Notes: generated by a model not told the origin, from the letters alone. 64,000 bases of DNA from Plasmodiophora brassicae (GCA_036867785.1 CP145414.1:930001-994000), one strand, 5' to 3'. Shown: positions 22,646-33,574, counted from the stretch's first letter. Numbers and translations are program-made.

Positions 22646-23268
22646 GACAATGCCGGCGAGGTACACGATCGATCGTGGTAACGGATCCGGTTATGCACGG
22701 CCGGGGCGACGATTTTGCGATTGTATCGTGTGCCGATGCGACGACGCCGTAGAGGCCGACCCCTCGCAATGTCTGATACGCGCGTAGGATGCCGGCGGGC
22801 GCCCCAGGCCTCCCTGTCCTGGGGTGGGCAAACAGATGCCCCGCTCCGCTCGATCCCCCAGGGACCCCCCCTACGGTGCCAACCTTCATGCGGCCGCTCG
22901 GGGACAAATTTCAAACGCCCCGCCCTGGACCTGTACGCGAAAACCGTAATGCCGCAGGAATAGACCTCGGCCACCAGGGCCAGGCGCGTATGTACCTGGT
23001 AGGCCGGAAAGTTCCAGTCGGCCGGTGACACGCACGTGGCTGCCTACGTCGCTTCAGAGGCATACAGGTAAAGACATCTCAATGGTCGCAAGGAGCAGCG
23101 GCTTGCTCGCTCCAGGAAGAGCACGTGTCGGGCACGATCTGCGGAGCACGTCGTCGTTTGACGATACTGACCCACTAATCAGTGTCACGCAAGGGCAAAG
23201 CCGAGCGCGGTGGCGCGTGTATGAACTCCAAAGGATGTTAATTTAACATGTCTTGCATACAATAATAT
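22646..23268. other. Intergenic; no confident gene
   Basis: About 620 bp. A minus-strand frame near 22930-23030 reads EVYSCGITVF, which weakly resembles a protein-kinase subdomain IX, but neither flanking kinase motifs nor a start are found. It may be a gene scrap. Confidence 0.25.
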
Positions 23269-24005
23269 TTACAGCATCTTCTTGAGCTGGCGGGTTTGGT
23301 TAGCCAAACTGGTCTGAACAGAGGTCATGTCTTTGTCGATATCGTTGAGCAGGTCGTTCTGGATAGAGAGTTCGCTGTGCATATCGCTGGCCATGGCACT
23401 GAGATTCCTGACGACGGCATGAAGAGCATCAACCTGTGCACTGGGATCTGTAGAGTCACGTCGCTCTTGGCGTGTCCGTCTAAGTTCCAATAAATGACAA
23501 CGGTAACGCGTAAGCGTTACAAACGTAGCATACGTTAGCTTGTTCAGTTCATATTGTGACCGTGTTTCCCGCGAACCATTCGATGCTGATGCCTGTCGCG
23601 ACGCACGACGCTCCTCGATTTCCGATAGTGGTTCCGACTTTGAGAACCAGTTCTTGACCCGACCGGAGAACGATCGCATCGATCGAATCGTCCTCTGGGT
23701 CCGGGTTAGATCTGCATCAACCTCCGCCAACTCTCCGCTCATGTTCTCCATTTGTTCTGCACAATCCATACTTAGATGCTGCGCCCCGTCAATACGATCA
23801 GCTAACGCCTACCCGTCTGTCTTCTCAACTGGACCAGCGTGTTCGCGCCCAGTTCTTCGGTCGCCAGCGCCGTCGCCAGAGCATCCCTTCGAATCGTCTC
23901 CTCGTCCCGGTACTCACCCGTTTGGCGCACCATCCGGTTCCCGGCCGCGCTGATCAGAGGCCTGGGTCGCGATGCCGACGGGCGCGTGCTGCCCTCTGGC
24001 GTCAT
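23269..24005 (-). CDS. SNAP-25/29-type SNARE
   Basis: A Q-SNARE of the SNAP family, with two SNARE helices in one soluble protein, acting in vesicle fusion. The 5' exon (ATG at 24005, or the in-frame Met at 23933) carries MVRQTGEYRDEETIRRDALA and ATEELGANTL, the start of the Qb helix. The 3' exon continues AEQMENMSGELAEVDADL, has a basic linker (GRVKNWFSK) and ends in the Qc helix DLLNDIDKDMTSVQTSLANQ with the stop at 23269. There is no C-terminal membrane anchor and no Cys cluster for palmitoylation, so it is more SNAP-29-like. The joint between the exons at about 23770-23830 is not resolved: the best frame-keeping intron there is unusually short. Confidence 0.75.
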
Positions 24006-24126
24006 CTCGGCCCACAGTGGTCACTCACTGGTCACGCACTTTGATCGACACACTTCCGCTGTCGGTATTCGTAGGCGCACAGCGCTTCGTACCCCGGCGG
24101 TGACCGTTCTGGATGCGCGTTCCTGA

Positions 24127-24858
24127 TTAGAATTCGAATCGTTTTACATTGGTCCGTTCGCCACTGGAGGATCGTTCTAGAGATGGTGCCTTGCGCTTCG
24201 CCCACGACCGTTTACAGGCGACGGTTTGTTTCCGCCAGAGTTTGCTGAGGACAGGATCGTGCATGGGGACGTAGTTGCTCGGGCTGCACACGGTCGGGTG
24301 CGTGTGGAAGAACTGACGATACCCGCCTTCCATGACGAACATTTGAGGGAATGTCAGCAGCGGGTAGATGTTCGCCGCGCGGTCCAGGGCGCGGAAGGCG
24401 GCGAACGATTTCGGGGCGCGCTGCTGGCTGAACTCGCAGTGGAACACGACGATAACGGGGCGTCTGGGTGAATGTCGGAGGTCTTCGTGCAGCTGTACAA
24501 GGGCTTCGAATGTGTTGACGGAGACCGCGCCAGGCAGGTGGCCGCCAGCGTGTTCGTAGTCGTACCGGCAGTCGACGATGAGGACGTCGTCGCGACCTTC
24601 GCTGATTAGGGCAGCGACGATATCGCAGGACACCAGAGGGATGGACCTCCCAGCAGCATCAACCGTTGGCAATGCCGGTTCGGCCAGTTCAGCAGGGCCA
24701 TCAACGGCGGCACCCGCGACGCATCGCACGTGACGTGTCGTCTCGACTGGTGACTCCACGCTGCCGTCGGGTGTGTCGGGCGAGATCCGATTCTTGACAC
24801 TGGCAAGAAACGAAGTCGTCGGGCGTGGCCCAGGTGTCCAGGGTGCAGGCGATGCCAT
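24127..24858 (-). CDS. CDC25: Cdc25-like dual-specificity phosphatase, copy 2
   Basis: Single exon of 243 residues starting at the ATG at 24858. The catalytic half is nearly the same as copy 1: LIVDCRYDYEHAGGHLPGAV, HCEFSQQRAPKSFAAFRALD, FPQMFVMEGGYRQFF and a basic tail (RKQTVACKRSWAKRK). The first ~80 residues differ, with several Ser/Thr-Pro sites (SPDTPDGS) that could be regulatory phosphosites. The same AP replaces GP after the catalytic Arg. The pair is a local duplication on the same strand with a SNARE gene in between; divergence of the N-termini suggests different regulation. Confidence 0.88.
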   Translation of the reverse strand: MASPAPWTPGPRPTTSFLASVKNRISPDTPDGSVESPVETTRHVRCVAGAAVDGPAELAEPALPTVDAAGRSIPLVSCDIVAALISEGRDDVLIVDCRYDYEHAGGHLPGAVSVNTFEALVQLHEDLRHSPRRPVIVVFHCEFSQQRAPKSFAAFRALDRAANIYPLLTFPQMFVMEGGYRQFFHTHPTVCSPSNYVPMHDPVLSKLWRKQTVACKRSWAKRKAPSLERSSSGERTNVKRFEF

Positions 24859-25432
24859 CGGCAGGTAGTAGTTGTTTTAATCGCCCGACAAGCGCGGTTG
24901 ATGATGGACAAACAATCAGGCACGACCTGGGGGAAGGTCGATGCTTATGAGAGTCCACCACTGCCGATAGCCCGCCTGTCTCACCCCTAGCGCTTGCGAT
25001 CGCGACGCTTGTCTGTGTGTCTGTGTGTACACTAGGACTAGAGGTGGGGTGAGGCTGGGCGTTGCAGCCCCAACTGTGTGCAGGCTGTAGTAGATTCGAA
25101 AATCAGCCTGTCACGTAGACTGAACGGCGACCTCAACTGGCAATCGACGGGCAGGCGGGAGCCTCCCTGGCTTACGGGCCAACGTGAGGGCATCAACGCC
25201 ATTCGCCTGGGCCACGCTGTTCTCTGCCGAACCATATCAGCGAGGACGTGGTTCCACAGCACTAGTTATGCTGTTCCAGCGCGTCTTTGTCGCCACCCTT
25301 ATGGTGGCCGTCATTCCTGCGGTGCTCTCCCTAAAGGAGAACGCCGAAGCACGATGCTGCGGTGGCTGCTTCCCGTTTCGGCAACCGCGCTTTCGTTTCC
25401 GATCACCGTTCCGTTTTCTGCTGAAGAAACCT
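24859..25432. other. Divergent intergenic region
   Basis: Between the second Cdc25 start (minus) and the GTPase start (plus). It holds a TG-rich run near 25010-25030. Part of it (25268-25432) is open in the GTPase frame and may be an N-terminal extension. Confidence 0.35.
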
Positions 25433-26018
25433 ATGTCTGCCGATCCCAAGGCCGACGTGGCTGAGCGGACATTGAGCATTATGCTCGTCGGTGACAAAGG
25501 GGTTGGCAAGACGACGCTTGCACGACACCTGTCGACAGAAAATCGGTACTTCCCATCGGTGACGCCTACCATAGGGCGCGAATTCCATCTGGCCAAATAC
25601 CCAGATCTGGGGCTTGCCCTACACATTTGGTAGGGAGCTCGGTACCTAGTCGGAATCAAAGTGTCATTGACGGTATCGCGGTAGGGATACGTCCGGTAAC
25701 ATGCGGCACGCCGTTTTAATGCGGGACATTCTGCACCTTATCGACGCGTTCATTTTCGTCTATGACGTGAACCGTCCAGAAACTCGTATCGCGATTGGAC
25801 GATGGAAGAGCCGCATTCAAACACATCTCACCAACGTCACGAAACCGTCACGTCAGCCTGCCAGCTTTGTCATTGGAACAAAGAAAACGTATCCCCATGG
25901 CGAAAACCGTGACCTTCACGTTACGGTGCTTCTCCGGGACGCTTCCTCCGTCCAGATGACTGCGCGTACAGCATTCCGAACAATATCAGAGCACATTGCC
26001 TCCTCGCAGACGGCTTAG
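25433..26018 (+). CDS. Rab-like small GTPase (RABL3-like), divergent
   Basis: Two exons, with the intron at about 25630-25687. From MSADPKADVAERT the protein is about 170 residues. The P-loop is GDKGVGKTTL and the switch I Thr lies in TPTIGREF. The G3 box reads WDTSGN, so the catalytic Gln of WDTAGQ is Asn. The G4 box is IGTKKT in place of NKxD or TKxD. There is no C-terminal Cys for prenylation (ends ASSQTA). IFVYDVNRPE and the following GRWKSRI resemble RABL3. Weak GTPase activity and reduced guanine specificity are inferences. An in-frame ATG at 25268 would add a Cys/Arg/Phe-rich N-terminus (ARCCGGCF). Confidence 0.7.
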
Positions 26019-26302
26019 GAACTGCAAGTGGAGAATATTTGGCAGAATACAGGCGTCCCGTCGCGCAGATGGCGTGCCCTTACAGTTCCAGTAACGATAA
26101 ACTCTTGATCGTACAGACATGATTGGACGTCCCGCCTGACCTATCGTTGCATTATAACTGATACCAGTCCATTTCGGTCGGTGCACTTACACTGATCACG
26201 GTCAACGTAGAGTCCGGCGGACGCCGCGGCGGAGTCGATAAGTCGTCCGCAGTCTGCCACGGCATTCGTGCGCTGGCTGCATTCAGCGTTTGCGGCACCA
26301 CG

Positions 26303-28534
26303 ATGACGTCGCGTGTCGATGACTTCGGACGCATCATACCGGCGTCGCCGGATCGGTCCCGATCGCCGTCGTCGTCGCGATCGCAGAGTCCACCACGGCG
26401 TCGGCGAGGATCCCGGTCGCGGTCGCGGTCGCCTGCGAGGCGAACCGCTGCCCGCCGGTCCTTGTCGCCCAGGCGACGACGGGGTTTCTCGCCGCGACGG
26501 AGTAACTATCGTACCCGATCGCCACCTCGCCGTTCTTCAGCACGAGTTCCACTAGAGGGCCCACTTCTCACTTACAAACAGGTATGCCATGTGGGGAATA
26601 CGACGATGATCGTTACCTCATATATCGCCCGTAGTTCGCGGATATGCAGGGCGGTACTGTCAGCCAAGATGCCTACGCTCAGTACAAGGAAGACTTCATT
26701 CTACGACAAGACCGTAAGTTCTTTCATCAGTACAAAGACGAAGAATGGTTGCAGGTATTGCGTCCTTCACATGTGTACGTCTACTCGGCCTCTTATTTGA
26801 ACACTTTAGGAACGTTATCATCCGTTGGTCGTGCTTGAGCGCTCTGTGCGAGCAGTGGAGGCATCGTCGGTACGGCGTGACGCTTTCAAGAACGCTTTGT
26901 CGTCGGATCATCCGGAGAAGACGTTTCCCAGCCTGCTATACGATCTTAAGGAAGGGGAGACGTTAGACGGCGACATGCAGACGGAATCCAATGCGCAGAC
27001 GTTCTACGAAAATGCTTTATTCATTCGATCCATTCCTTCATCGCTTGCCCGCAGCGCCCTCCGCGATGCGTTCGCAGCGGCACCGGGCTTTGACCGAATT
27101 ATTCTCTCCGAACCCAATCGTCTTCGTGGTTTCTCCCGCTTCGGCTGGGCTTTCTTCCACTCGCAGGCTGACTGTGCCGCTGCTCTGAAAGAGCTGCAGG
27201 GCAAACCTGTCAACTCTTGGTACACGCTGTCCCTTGTGCCTAACTCGGTCATTGCGTGTGTGTAATGTTTGCCTATGCTGTAGCTGACGATCGATGAAAC
27301 AGGAGTCCAATCGGCAGCCGAAATTCGCGCCATCCATCGCACTGACTCCCGAACGCATCGCGACGGATCTGTCGCAGGCGACTCTTTTAGCGCACAAACT
27401 CGATGCGGAGGCTGGCTCGGAACCGTTTGACGTACGTATCCGCCTGACGAGGCGTTCGTATTCGCAACAGCTTCTCTGACGGTGGTGTCCAGTTCCCAGA
27501 AGTTTCGGGCTCTGAAACTTTGGACAATCTTCGCGCGTTGAACATTGTTCAGACATATTTACGTTTTGTGTACAATACCTGTTACTACTGCGCACTGTGC
27601 GGTACGTGGGGCCAGGCATTTCACTGTTTACGTTGTTGTGCTGACTGCGCCGCCAGCTATTGACGAGGAAGAGTTACGCTCTAAATGCCAGCTCGTCCAT
27701 CGTCGTGCCCCTCTTCCCTGTACGGATGGCGCGGCGCCTGTTGCAGGTACGGCTCGAAGCAATTGAATAACACCAGGTTGTACTAATCAGGACGTCAGTG
27801 GAACCACCTGCGGAAGCTCTTGAACAATGGGCGTCGGAACTTGATAAAAAGATCGGGGCCCGTATCATTGCGCCAGCGCCATCTCGCGATCCCGAAGTCA
27901 TTCGGCAGACGGCCCTGACGCCCTTTATTGATGCTCACGTAACCGCTTAGTCAGGGGACATTCTGCTCGAAGACTGAATATGCTATTCCAGACGTCTCAG
28001 GAATCCGAATCGAAATTCCGCTGTGGTCTGTGTGCCAAGCTTTTCCGGGGTGCCGAGTTCGTCGCCAAACACTTGAAGTTGAAGCATCCTAATGAATGCG
28101 AAGAAGAGATCATCAACCGCGTTCGTACGGCGTATTTCGAGGCGTTCCGAGCGGATCCGGATAGGCCCCAGCTGCCTCCGTCCACGGCTCACGCCGGGCA
28201 TCCTTCGCAGTATGGCGTTACGCTCTATAAGCCGGGTGGAATCGGAAGAGGATCTGCCCACCGTCGACACGGCTTCTACGATGACATTCGGGTATGTTGC
28301 GCGTTTGTTGGGATTGTCGACGATATTGCCTGACATCTGTTTCAGCCGGGAAGAGGTGCGCCGTCTGCTGAATACCCTGCCCCTGCGGCGCCCGTGCCAG
28401 ATCATTTGAAGCGCCGTCGAATGGTTTCCTACGCCGATCTGGATGCTCCTGTGTGGAGTCCGCCAAAGGAGAAGAAGCTGGACTATGGATTCGGTGGTGA
28501 CAATGGCGATGGCGACGCTATCATGAGCTCTTGA
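26303..28534 (+). CDS. ARS2: SERRATE/ARS2 RNA-effector protein
   Basis: ARS2 links the nuclear cap-binding complex to RNA processing, decay and miRNA pathways. The protein begins with an RS-rich region (SRSPSSSRSQSPPRRRR). It then has the ARS2 N-terminal domain (EGPLLTYKQ, YAQYKEDFILRQ, KDEEWLQ, EGETLDGDMQ), an RRM-like unit (ALFIRSIPSSLARSAL, SRFGWAFFHSQADC), the YLRFVYNTCYYC and EEELRSKCQLVHRR segments, and the C2H2 finger KFRCGLCAKLFRGAEFVAKH. It ends SYADLDAPVW, the conserved C-terminal signature, and a stop at 28534. At least six short introns interrupt it. The order matches animal ARS2 and plant SERRATE. Adjacent genes do not share the pathway. Confidence 0.9.
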
Positions 28535-28666
28535 TCTAGGTTTCGTCTTGGTGTATCGCCACGTTGTTCTAAGAATACAAAATGCTCAATGAATAGTTCC
28601 TGGGCAGGCGCCGTGTATTGGTTGCGATCGCGACACGGTTGTTCAGTGATAAGCAAACATGTGTGT

Positions 28667-29088
28667 TCACTCAGGGGTCTTCAGGAAGGCGATCAGGTCG
28701 GCACGCTCCTCCTTCTTCTTGAGACCGGCGAACACCATCTTCGTACCGGGAATGTACCTAACGACATGGTCAGACCAACAGAGCATTACTGATGTGACAG
28801 GCTTCGCGGACTTCTTCGGGTTCGTCAGGTACTTGTCAAGGTGGTCCTCGTTCCAGACGATTCCACTCTCCTTGTTGGCCTTCGTGTAGCTGTATCCTTC
28901 AGCAGTGCCAGCCGCACGGCCTATCAGGCCGTTCAGGTTGGGTCCCTGTTTGTGGGCACCACCGGCATCAACCGTGTGGCACGTGCTGCACTTCGTCTTG
29001 AAGATCTTACCAACCGGGCGGTTAAACGATAGTCGACGGCATATCATCCAGGACGGCCTACCTTGGCGCCCTTCTTTACGTCCCCCAT
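28667..29088 (-). CDS. CYC: Cytochrome c, copy 1
   Basis: Soluble electron carrier of the mitochondrial intermembrane space between complexes III and IV. Three exons: MGDVKKGAK, then [20 protein letters not shown] onward, then the last exon with [20 protein letters not shown]. The haem site CSTCH is canonical CxxCH and the axial Met is in GTKM. The introns are frame-keeping GT-AG. Length is about 105 residues, as usual. It is transcribed away from BUD23. A closely related second copy is at 30900-31323 with introns at the same places. Confidence 0.95.
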
Positions 29089-29613
29089 CGTAGATCGTAA
29101 TGTGAACTCAGGATCGGTGGTCGTCTACCTGTGACGGTCGGCTTCAGTGGGACGCTAATCAAGGCATCCGACGGCTATGCACGCACACTATGCTGTTCAA
29201 GCCCCGCCACAAGACCAACAGCGATGCGCTCGATGCCACGCAAATTGGGCGTATGCCGCCGTAGAGCGCGCGCGCGCCCGATCCGATTTTTACTCAAGGT
29301 CGCCGCCAACAGGGTACGCCGTACGCCGTGCGGTATCACGTGGCAATTGACTTCTAACCCCGCGGTACCCCCGCGCGCACCACTACATTTATGCGCTCGC
29401 GACGTTCCTAATTCCAGAATCGCGATAAACGGTCATCGCGTGGCGATCGCCGTCTGATAGGAACCAGCATGGGGAACGTGTCGCTTTGGCGGGATGCTTG
29501 GCACGAACGAAATCGCGGTGCGAACGTAGGGAGCTTCGACATCGGATAGCAGAGAATGTGCGCGGAGTCCGTCGCGGACCTACCGAGTCATTCCGTGGCG
29601 ACTGGTGACCGCC
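29089..29613. other. Divergent intergenic region
   Basis: 525 bp between the starts of cytochrome c (minus) and BUD23 (plus). It should carry both promoters. There is a short CG-alternating run near 29268-29277 (GCGCGCGCGC). No gene is seen. Confidence 0.4.
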
Positions 29614-30566
29614 ATGAGCAGGCCTGAACATCTGAACCCACCGGAGGTCTTCTACAATGAGGAGGAATCGAAGAAGTACGCTGCAAAGTACGGCCGTGCG
29701 CAGTCTATGTGCTCTTTGGATAGTTGCTGACGAAACCCTGTAGTACGCGAATGATCGAGATCCAATCAGCCATGACGGATCGTGCCATTGAGCTGTTGAA
29801 CCTTCCCGAGGACCGGTCGTTTTACATCCTGGATATTGGCTGTGGGTCGGGACTGTCAGGCGAAGTACTCAGCGCCCATGGTCATATGTGGGTCGGGTGC
29901 GACATTTCGCCATCCATGCTCAATGTCGCAGTGGCACGAGAGGTCAGCCGTCTTTCCGAAGAACTGGACAACCGTGCCTTAATCAGTACGCAGGTTGAAG
30001 GCGACTTGTTCCTGTCCGATATCGGCCAAGGGCTCTACTTCCGGCCTGCTAGCTTCGATGGTGCAATTTCTGTATCTGTGTTGCAGTGGTTGCTGAACGC
30101 CGATAAGCGCACACACAATCCGAAGCAGCGCTTGACCAAATTCTTCCAGTCCCTCTACAACTGCTTGAAGAGAGGCGCTCGTGCTGTTTTCCAGTTCTAT
30201 CCGGAATCGGGATCGGCGATTGAGATGATTTCGTCGAGCGCTCTGCAGTGTGGGTTTGGCGGCGGTGTTGTCGTCGATTACCCGAATAGTACAAAGGCGA
30301 AGAAGTACTTTCTCGTCCTGTTCGCGGGAATGCCGAATCCTGAAGATCTGCCCAAGGCACTGACTGGCGAGGAACCTGGTCACAACCGGAATAGCACGAT
30401 TCGATTTTCAGGGAACGGCGAATTGAGGATCCGGTCCAAGAAGAGAAAGAAAGGCGTCAAAGATCGCGAATGGATCCAAAAGAAGAAGCAGAGCATGAGG
30501 CGGAAGGGGATTCAGGTTGCTGCCGATTCCAAGTATACTGGGCGAAAGCGCAGGCGCGCACTCTAA
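29614..30566 (+). CDS. BUD23: BUD23/WBSCR22 18S rRNA guanine-N7 methyltransferase
   Basis: Methylates a guanine in 18S rRNA (G1575 in yeast, G1639 in human) with TRMT112 as partner. Exon 1 encodes MSRPEHLNPPEVFYNEEESK; after an intron at about 29690-29732 the frame continues TRMIEIQSAMTDRAIELL. The SAM motif is LDIGCGSGLSGE, followed by GHMWVGCDISPSMLNVA, GDLFLSDIGQGL, FDGAISVSVLQWL and VVDYPNSTKAKK. The basic tail ends in KYTGRKRRRAL, typical of the family. A 51-nt stretch at about 29943-29993 begins GT and ends AG, has no stop and is absent from known homologues, so it may be an intron that keeps the frame. The gene is complete. Confidence 0.95.
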
Positions 30567-30899
30567 ACCGTCAGCACAATTGGATACAATGCGACGCCCA
30601 GTGTCGGACTACCTACATTGGTAGTGCAGGAAAACTATGTAGGTAGCAGGTTACGATCGTGAACGATAACGAGCGATCAGGTTGCGAATGGCGTCGTTGT
30701 TTATGTGGCGAATACGTGTAAAACATTGGTAATCCCGTTCTCCTACTTGCTAGAACGATGGGGCGCCATCCCGTCGCGATTTGCGGTGTGGTGGCTACGC
30801 CTAAATATAGCACTGGCGGAGTTTTGCGAATTGACTGGGATTGCGGCCCGCGTTCCGAACCGTTCAAACCGGAGTCGTTGTCGGAGTGAGAGTGGCATC
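30567..30899. other. Intergenic, nothing recognised
   Basis: Spacer of about 330 bp between BUD23 and the second cytochrome c gene, both on the plus strand. Confidence 0.35.
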
Positions 30900-31323
30900 A
30901 TGGCTGGCGACGCGAAGAGGGGAGCAAAAGTACGTATCCCCGTCGTCAACCGCACTGGTTGCACGTCTGACGGAGTGTACAGATCTTCAAGACGAAGTGC
31001 AGTACGTGCCATACGGTGGCCACCGGTGATCCTCACAAACAGGGCCCGAACCTTCACGGCCTGATTGGCAGGACGGCCGGCACTGCCGAAGGGTACGCTT
31101 TCACGAAGGCCAACAGGGACAGCGGTATTGTCTGGAACGAAGAGCACCTTGACAAATATCTGACGAATCCCAAGAAATATATCGTATGTCCTCAGCCTGT
31201 GTCCATATCGTTATCACGGTTCTCATTATTTGATAGCCTGGCACGAAGATGGTGTTCGCCGGCCTCAAGAAGAAACAGGAACGCGAAGATCTGGTCGCAT
31301 TCTTGAAGAACCCAACGGCCTGA
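30900..31323 (+). CDS. CYC: Cytochrome c, copy 2
   Basis: Three exons: [30 protein letters not shown] onward to NPKKYI, and [19 protein letters not shown] ending FLKNPTA with the stop at 31321-31323. CSTCH and the axial Met are intact. Most codons between the copies encode the same residues (GPNLxGLIGRxAGTAEGY), with changes such as AGG to TGD after the haem site. Both copies look functional. It lies about 1.8 kb from copy 1 on the opposite strand with BUD23 between them. Confidence 0.95.
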
Positions 31324-31599
31324 AACGAGTTTTCTCGCACCTCTGTTAATACACGTTGTATTCTCAGTTGAAACGCGTTCAAAGCGCCCATGAACTGATA
31401 GTGCATTGGCTGCAAATTAGGGACCGTGCACATGGACGACACTGGAAATGAGGGCACAGTAGCCGCGTAGAATGACGGTGTCGCCTACTCGACGACGAAC
31501 TGCTATTAAGTCGGCGAGCACATGGACATTTTATGTCGGAGAACATTGAACAAATGGGATATTTGTCCAAGCACATGTGGGTCGCAGGCCCTGGAGTAG
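31324..31599. other. Convergent spacer
   Basis: Short region between the stop codons of cytochrome c (plus) and the WDR93-like gene (minus). No gene seen. Confidence 0.35.
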
Positions 31600-33206
31600 T
31601 CACCGTTCCACGAGAGGGTTCTTATCAGCAACGCCTTCTTCGTAGTTGCCAGGCACGATGGAAGGCAGGAGGGCAGGTTCTCGATCTGACGTCGGGCGTG
31701 TCGGAAACACGGAGACGTTTCGTCCTGTGCCGACCACGACGCCGCCCTGAATGGCATCGCACTGGGTGCTGTTATCCGTTTCCGCCCAGAAACATCCCGT
31801 ACACAGTCCCGTGTCGACATCGATTACGTAACCTGAACACAGTATCAGCTCGATACACTTGGTTAAGGCCTGTCAGGACAGACTCGATGCTGAGCAGAGT
31901 GCAACGATGCTTCCAGGTGGGGATGCAAGAAGACGAATGCAGGGTTCTGGCAGCTTGCAGACCTTGCTGACCGGCAAACGTGCGCTTGGCCGGTGCTGCT
32001 TCTCGCCCAGGTCGACACGGGAAACAGTCCCATCACGCCCGACGACAACCAACATCGTTGACCCCAGCGCACACACAGAGCTAACGGGGTTCGCACAGCA
32101 CGCTGTACGAACATCGAGAGACGTTACCGTATCGATGAGTGTCAGGCCAGAGTCGCAAGCGAAGACAGCGAGATCCCCGACGGTGATGCAGTGTCGAACC
32201 GGGCCACTGAAGACCCACGCGAATTGTTTCGTAACGCCACTAGGCCTGACTACGTATGACGACGCGGTCGCTCCGCCTTCATCCCACGTAACGAGGGCCG
32301 GATAACGGCTGCGGCCCGGGCTGTTGACGAAGCGAATATGCCCAGACGGTGAGCACGACGACACGACCTTGGGCGCAAGGGTTGCCGTCGACGATATGTC
32401 GATTAGCCCGGGAGCAGGGGTCGTTCCTGGATCCCATTATTCAGTTCTGGTGCTGTCAATATGCGACATTGAGCAGACGCAGTACCGTTTTCTGAGTCCC
32501 TGGCCTTCGCGTCAAGGTTGCTCATGTCGATGATGGACAGTGATAGCGGGTCGCCATCCCTGATCGCGATTAGTCTACCATCATCGCTCCGATCCTCAAT
32601 TACTGCAGCGGTCGACGTTAACTGGCTGGAACCAATTGCGAAACACGTCCAAGGCGTGCCTATATGGTGAATCTGTCAAAGGCGCCTTCCGCAAAGTCCA
32701 TGTGTCTCCAGACCCGGTGTACGGCTGAACTCGACAACGAAGAATGGAGAGGAAGGCCCATCCACGCCGGAGGTGGTCAATGCGACGCGATAGCGGGTAC
32801 CGTTTAGGGCACAAATGACAGCCATTGAAGTTATGGCAAGTGGCTCACCCGCAAATCGATCTGCCGTGCTGAGCATCGCAGATCCAGACTCCATCACGTG
32901 AACCGCTCCTGATCGGGTTCCAACAAATGCGATTCCAGATGCGTCGCGGGTGCTGGCAATGCACTGAACGGCATCACCGTCTGGCAGAATAGCAGATACG
33001 CATGGCTTCGTGGCGGGAGCATCGTCGGGTACGATTGTAATGGTGTCCACAGCGGCTGCCAGCGCCGTCGTTTGCAATAATGAACGTTTGCCCGCGACTT
33101 CAATTGCCGAATCAATGGTTTCGCGCGCGATCTCGACAATGATGGCGTACGGCATGGGCAGCGGGTCCAGGCGCACCTCGGGGTCGTCCCACACAAGGTC
33201 CACCAT
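31600..33206 (-). CDS. Beta-propeller protein, possibly WDR93-like
   Basis: Three or more exons from the ATG at 33206. The N-terminus reads DPLPMPYAIIVEIARETIDS, which resembles the opening of WDR93, a little-studied WD-repeat protein. The rest is made of propeller-like strands: GIAFVGTRSGAVHVMESG, GDLAVFACDSGLTLIDTV and GSTMLVVVGRDGTVSRVD. WD dipeptides are scarce, so the repeats are degenerate. The last exon ends VPGNYEEGVADKNPLVER. No membrane segment or catalytic motif is visible. The family assignment rests mainly on the first 30 residues and is tentative. Confidence 0.5.
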
Positions 33207-33439
33207 CGCAGGCAGTCTGGCCGCCCGTATCGCGCGGCCCCCAAACGCATGCGCCGCGTTTGTGCCCCTTGGCGAATGCTTACGTCTGCGGTCTGGTTAC
33301 GGTACCATTACTACGTCAGGAAGCTTCTACGGACCGCATGGCAATATATGGGCGGGGCGCCCTAGTAAAGGTGCCAGCGGTGTGCGTGAAGTCCGTCACG
33401 GCCTTCAGCGCGTTCATACCCGTCGATTACGTCGTTGCG

Positions 33440-33574
33440 ATGCGTGGCAAGTGGAAGTGCGTCCGAGGATCGTAGTTGCGGGCCGGGGCATGCGACTGAC
33501 ATGTTTGCTGCAGGAAGAAGCGCATGCGCCGTTTGAAGCGGAAGCGCCGACGCGCGAAGGCCAAGGCCCATTAA
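33440..33574 (+). CDS. RPL41: Ribosomal protein eL41 (25 residues)
   Basis: The smallest ribosomal protein of the 60S subunit, lying at the subunit interface. Exon 1 (33440..33456) encodes MRGKW plus two bases. A 57-nt GT-AG intron (33457..33513) follows. Exon 2 (33514..33574) completes a Lys codon and encodes KKRMRRLKRKRRRAKAKAH and the stop. The spliced product is exactly 25 residues and matches the universal eL41 pattern M-R-x-K-W-[RK]-K-K-R-M-R-R-L-K-R-K-R. The intron just after the Trp codon makes it very easy to miss in annotation. It lies between the divergent WDR93-like gene and the first 7TM-RGS gene. Confidence 0.93.

Noticed and set aside
22900-23031. Kinase-like scrap EVYSCGITVF on the minus strand
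   Set aside because: Too short, with no other kinase motif nearby.
25010-25035. TG-rich run as a telomere-like or regulatory repeat
   Set aside because: Only a few degenerate units, compatible with ordinary low-complexity spacer.
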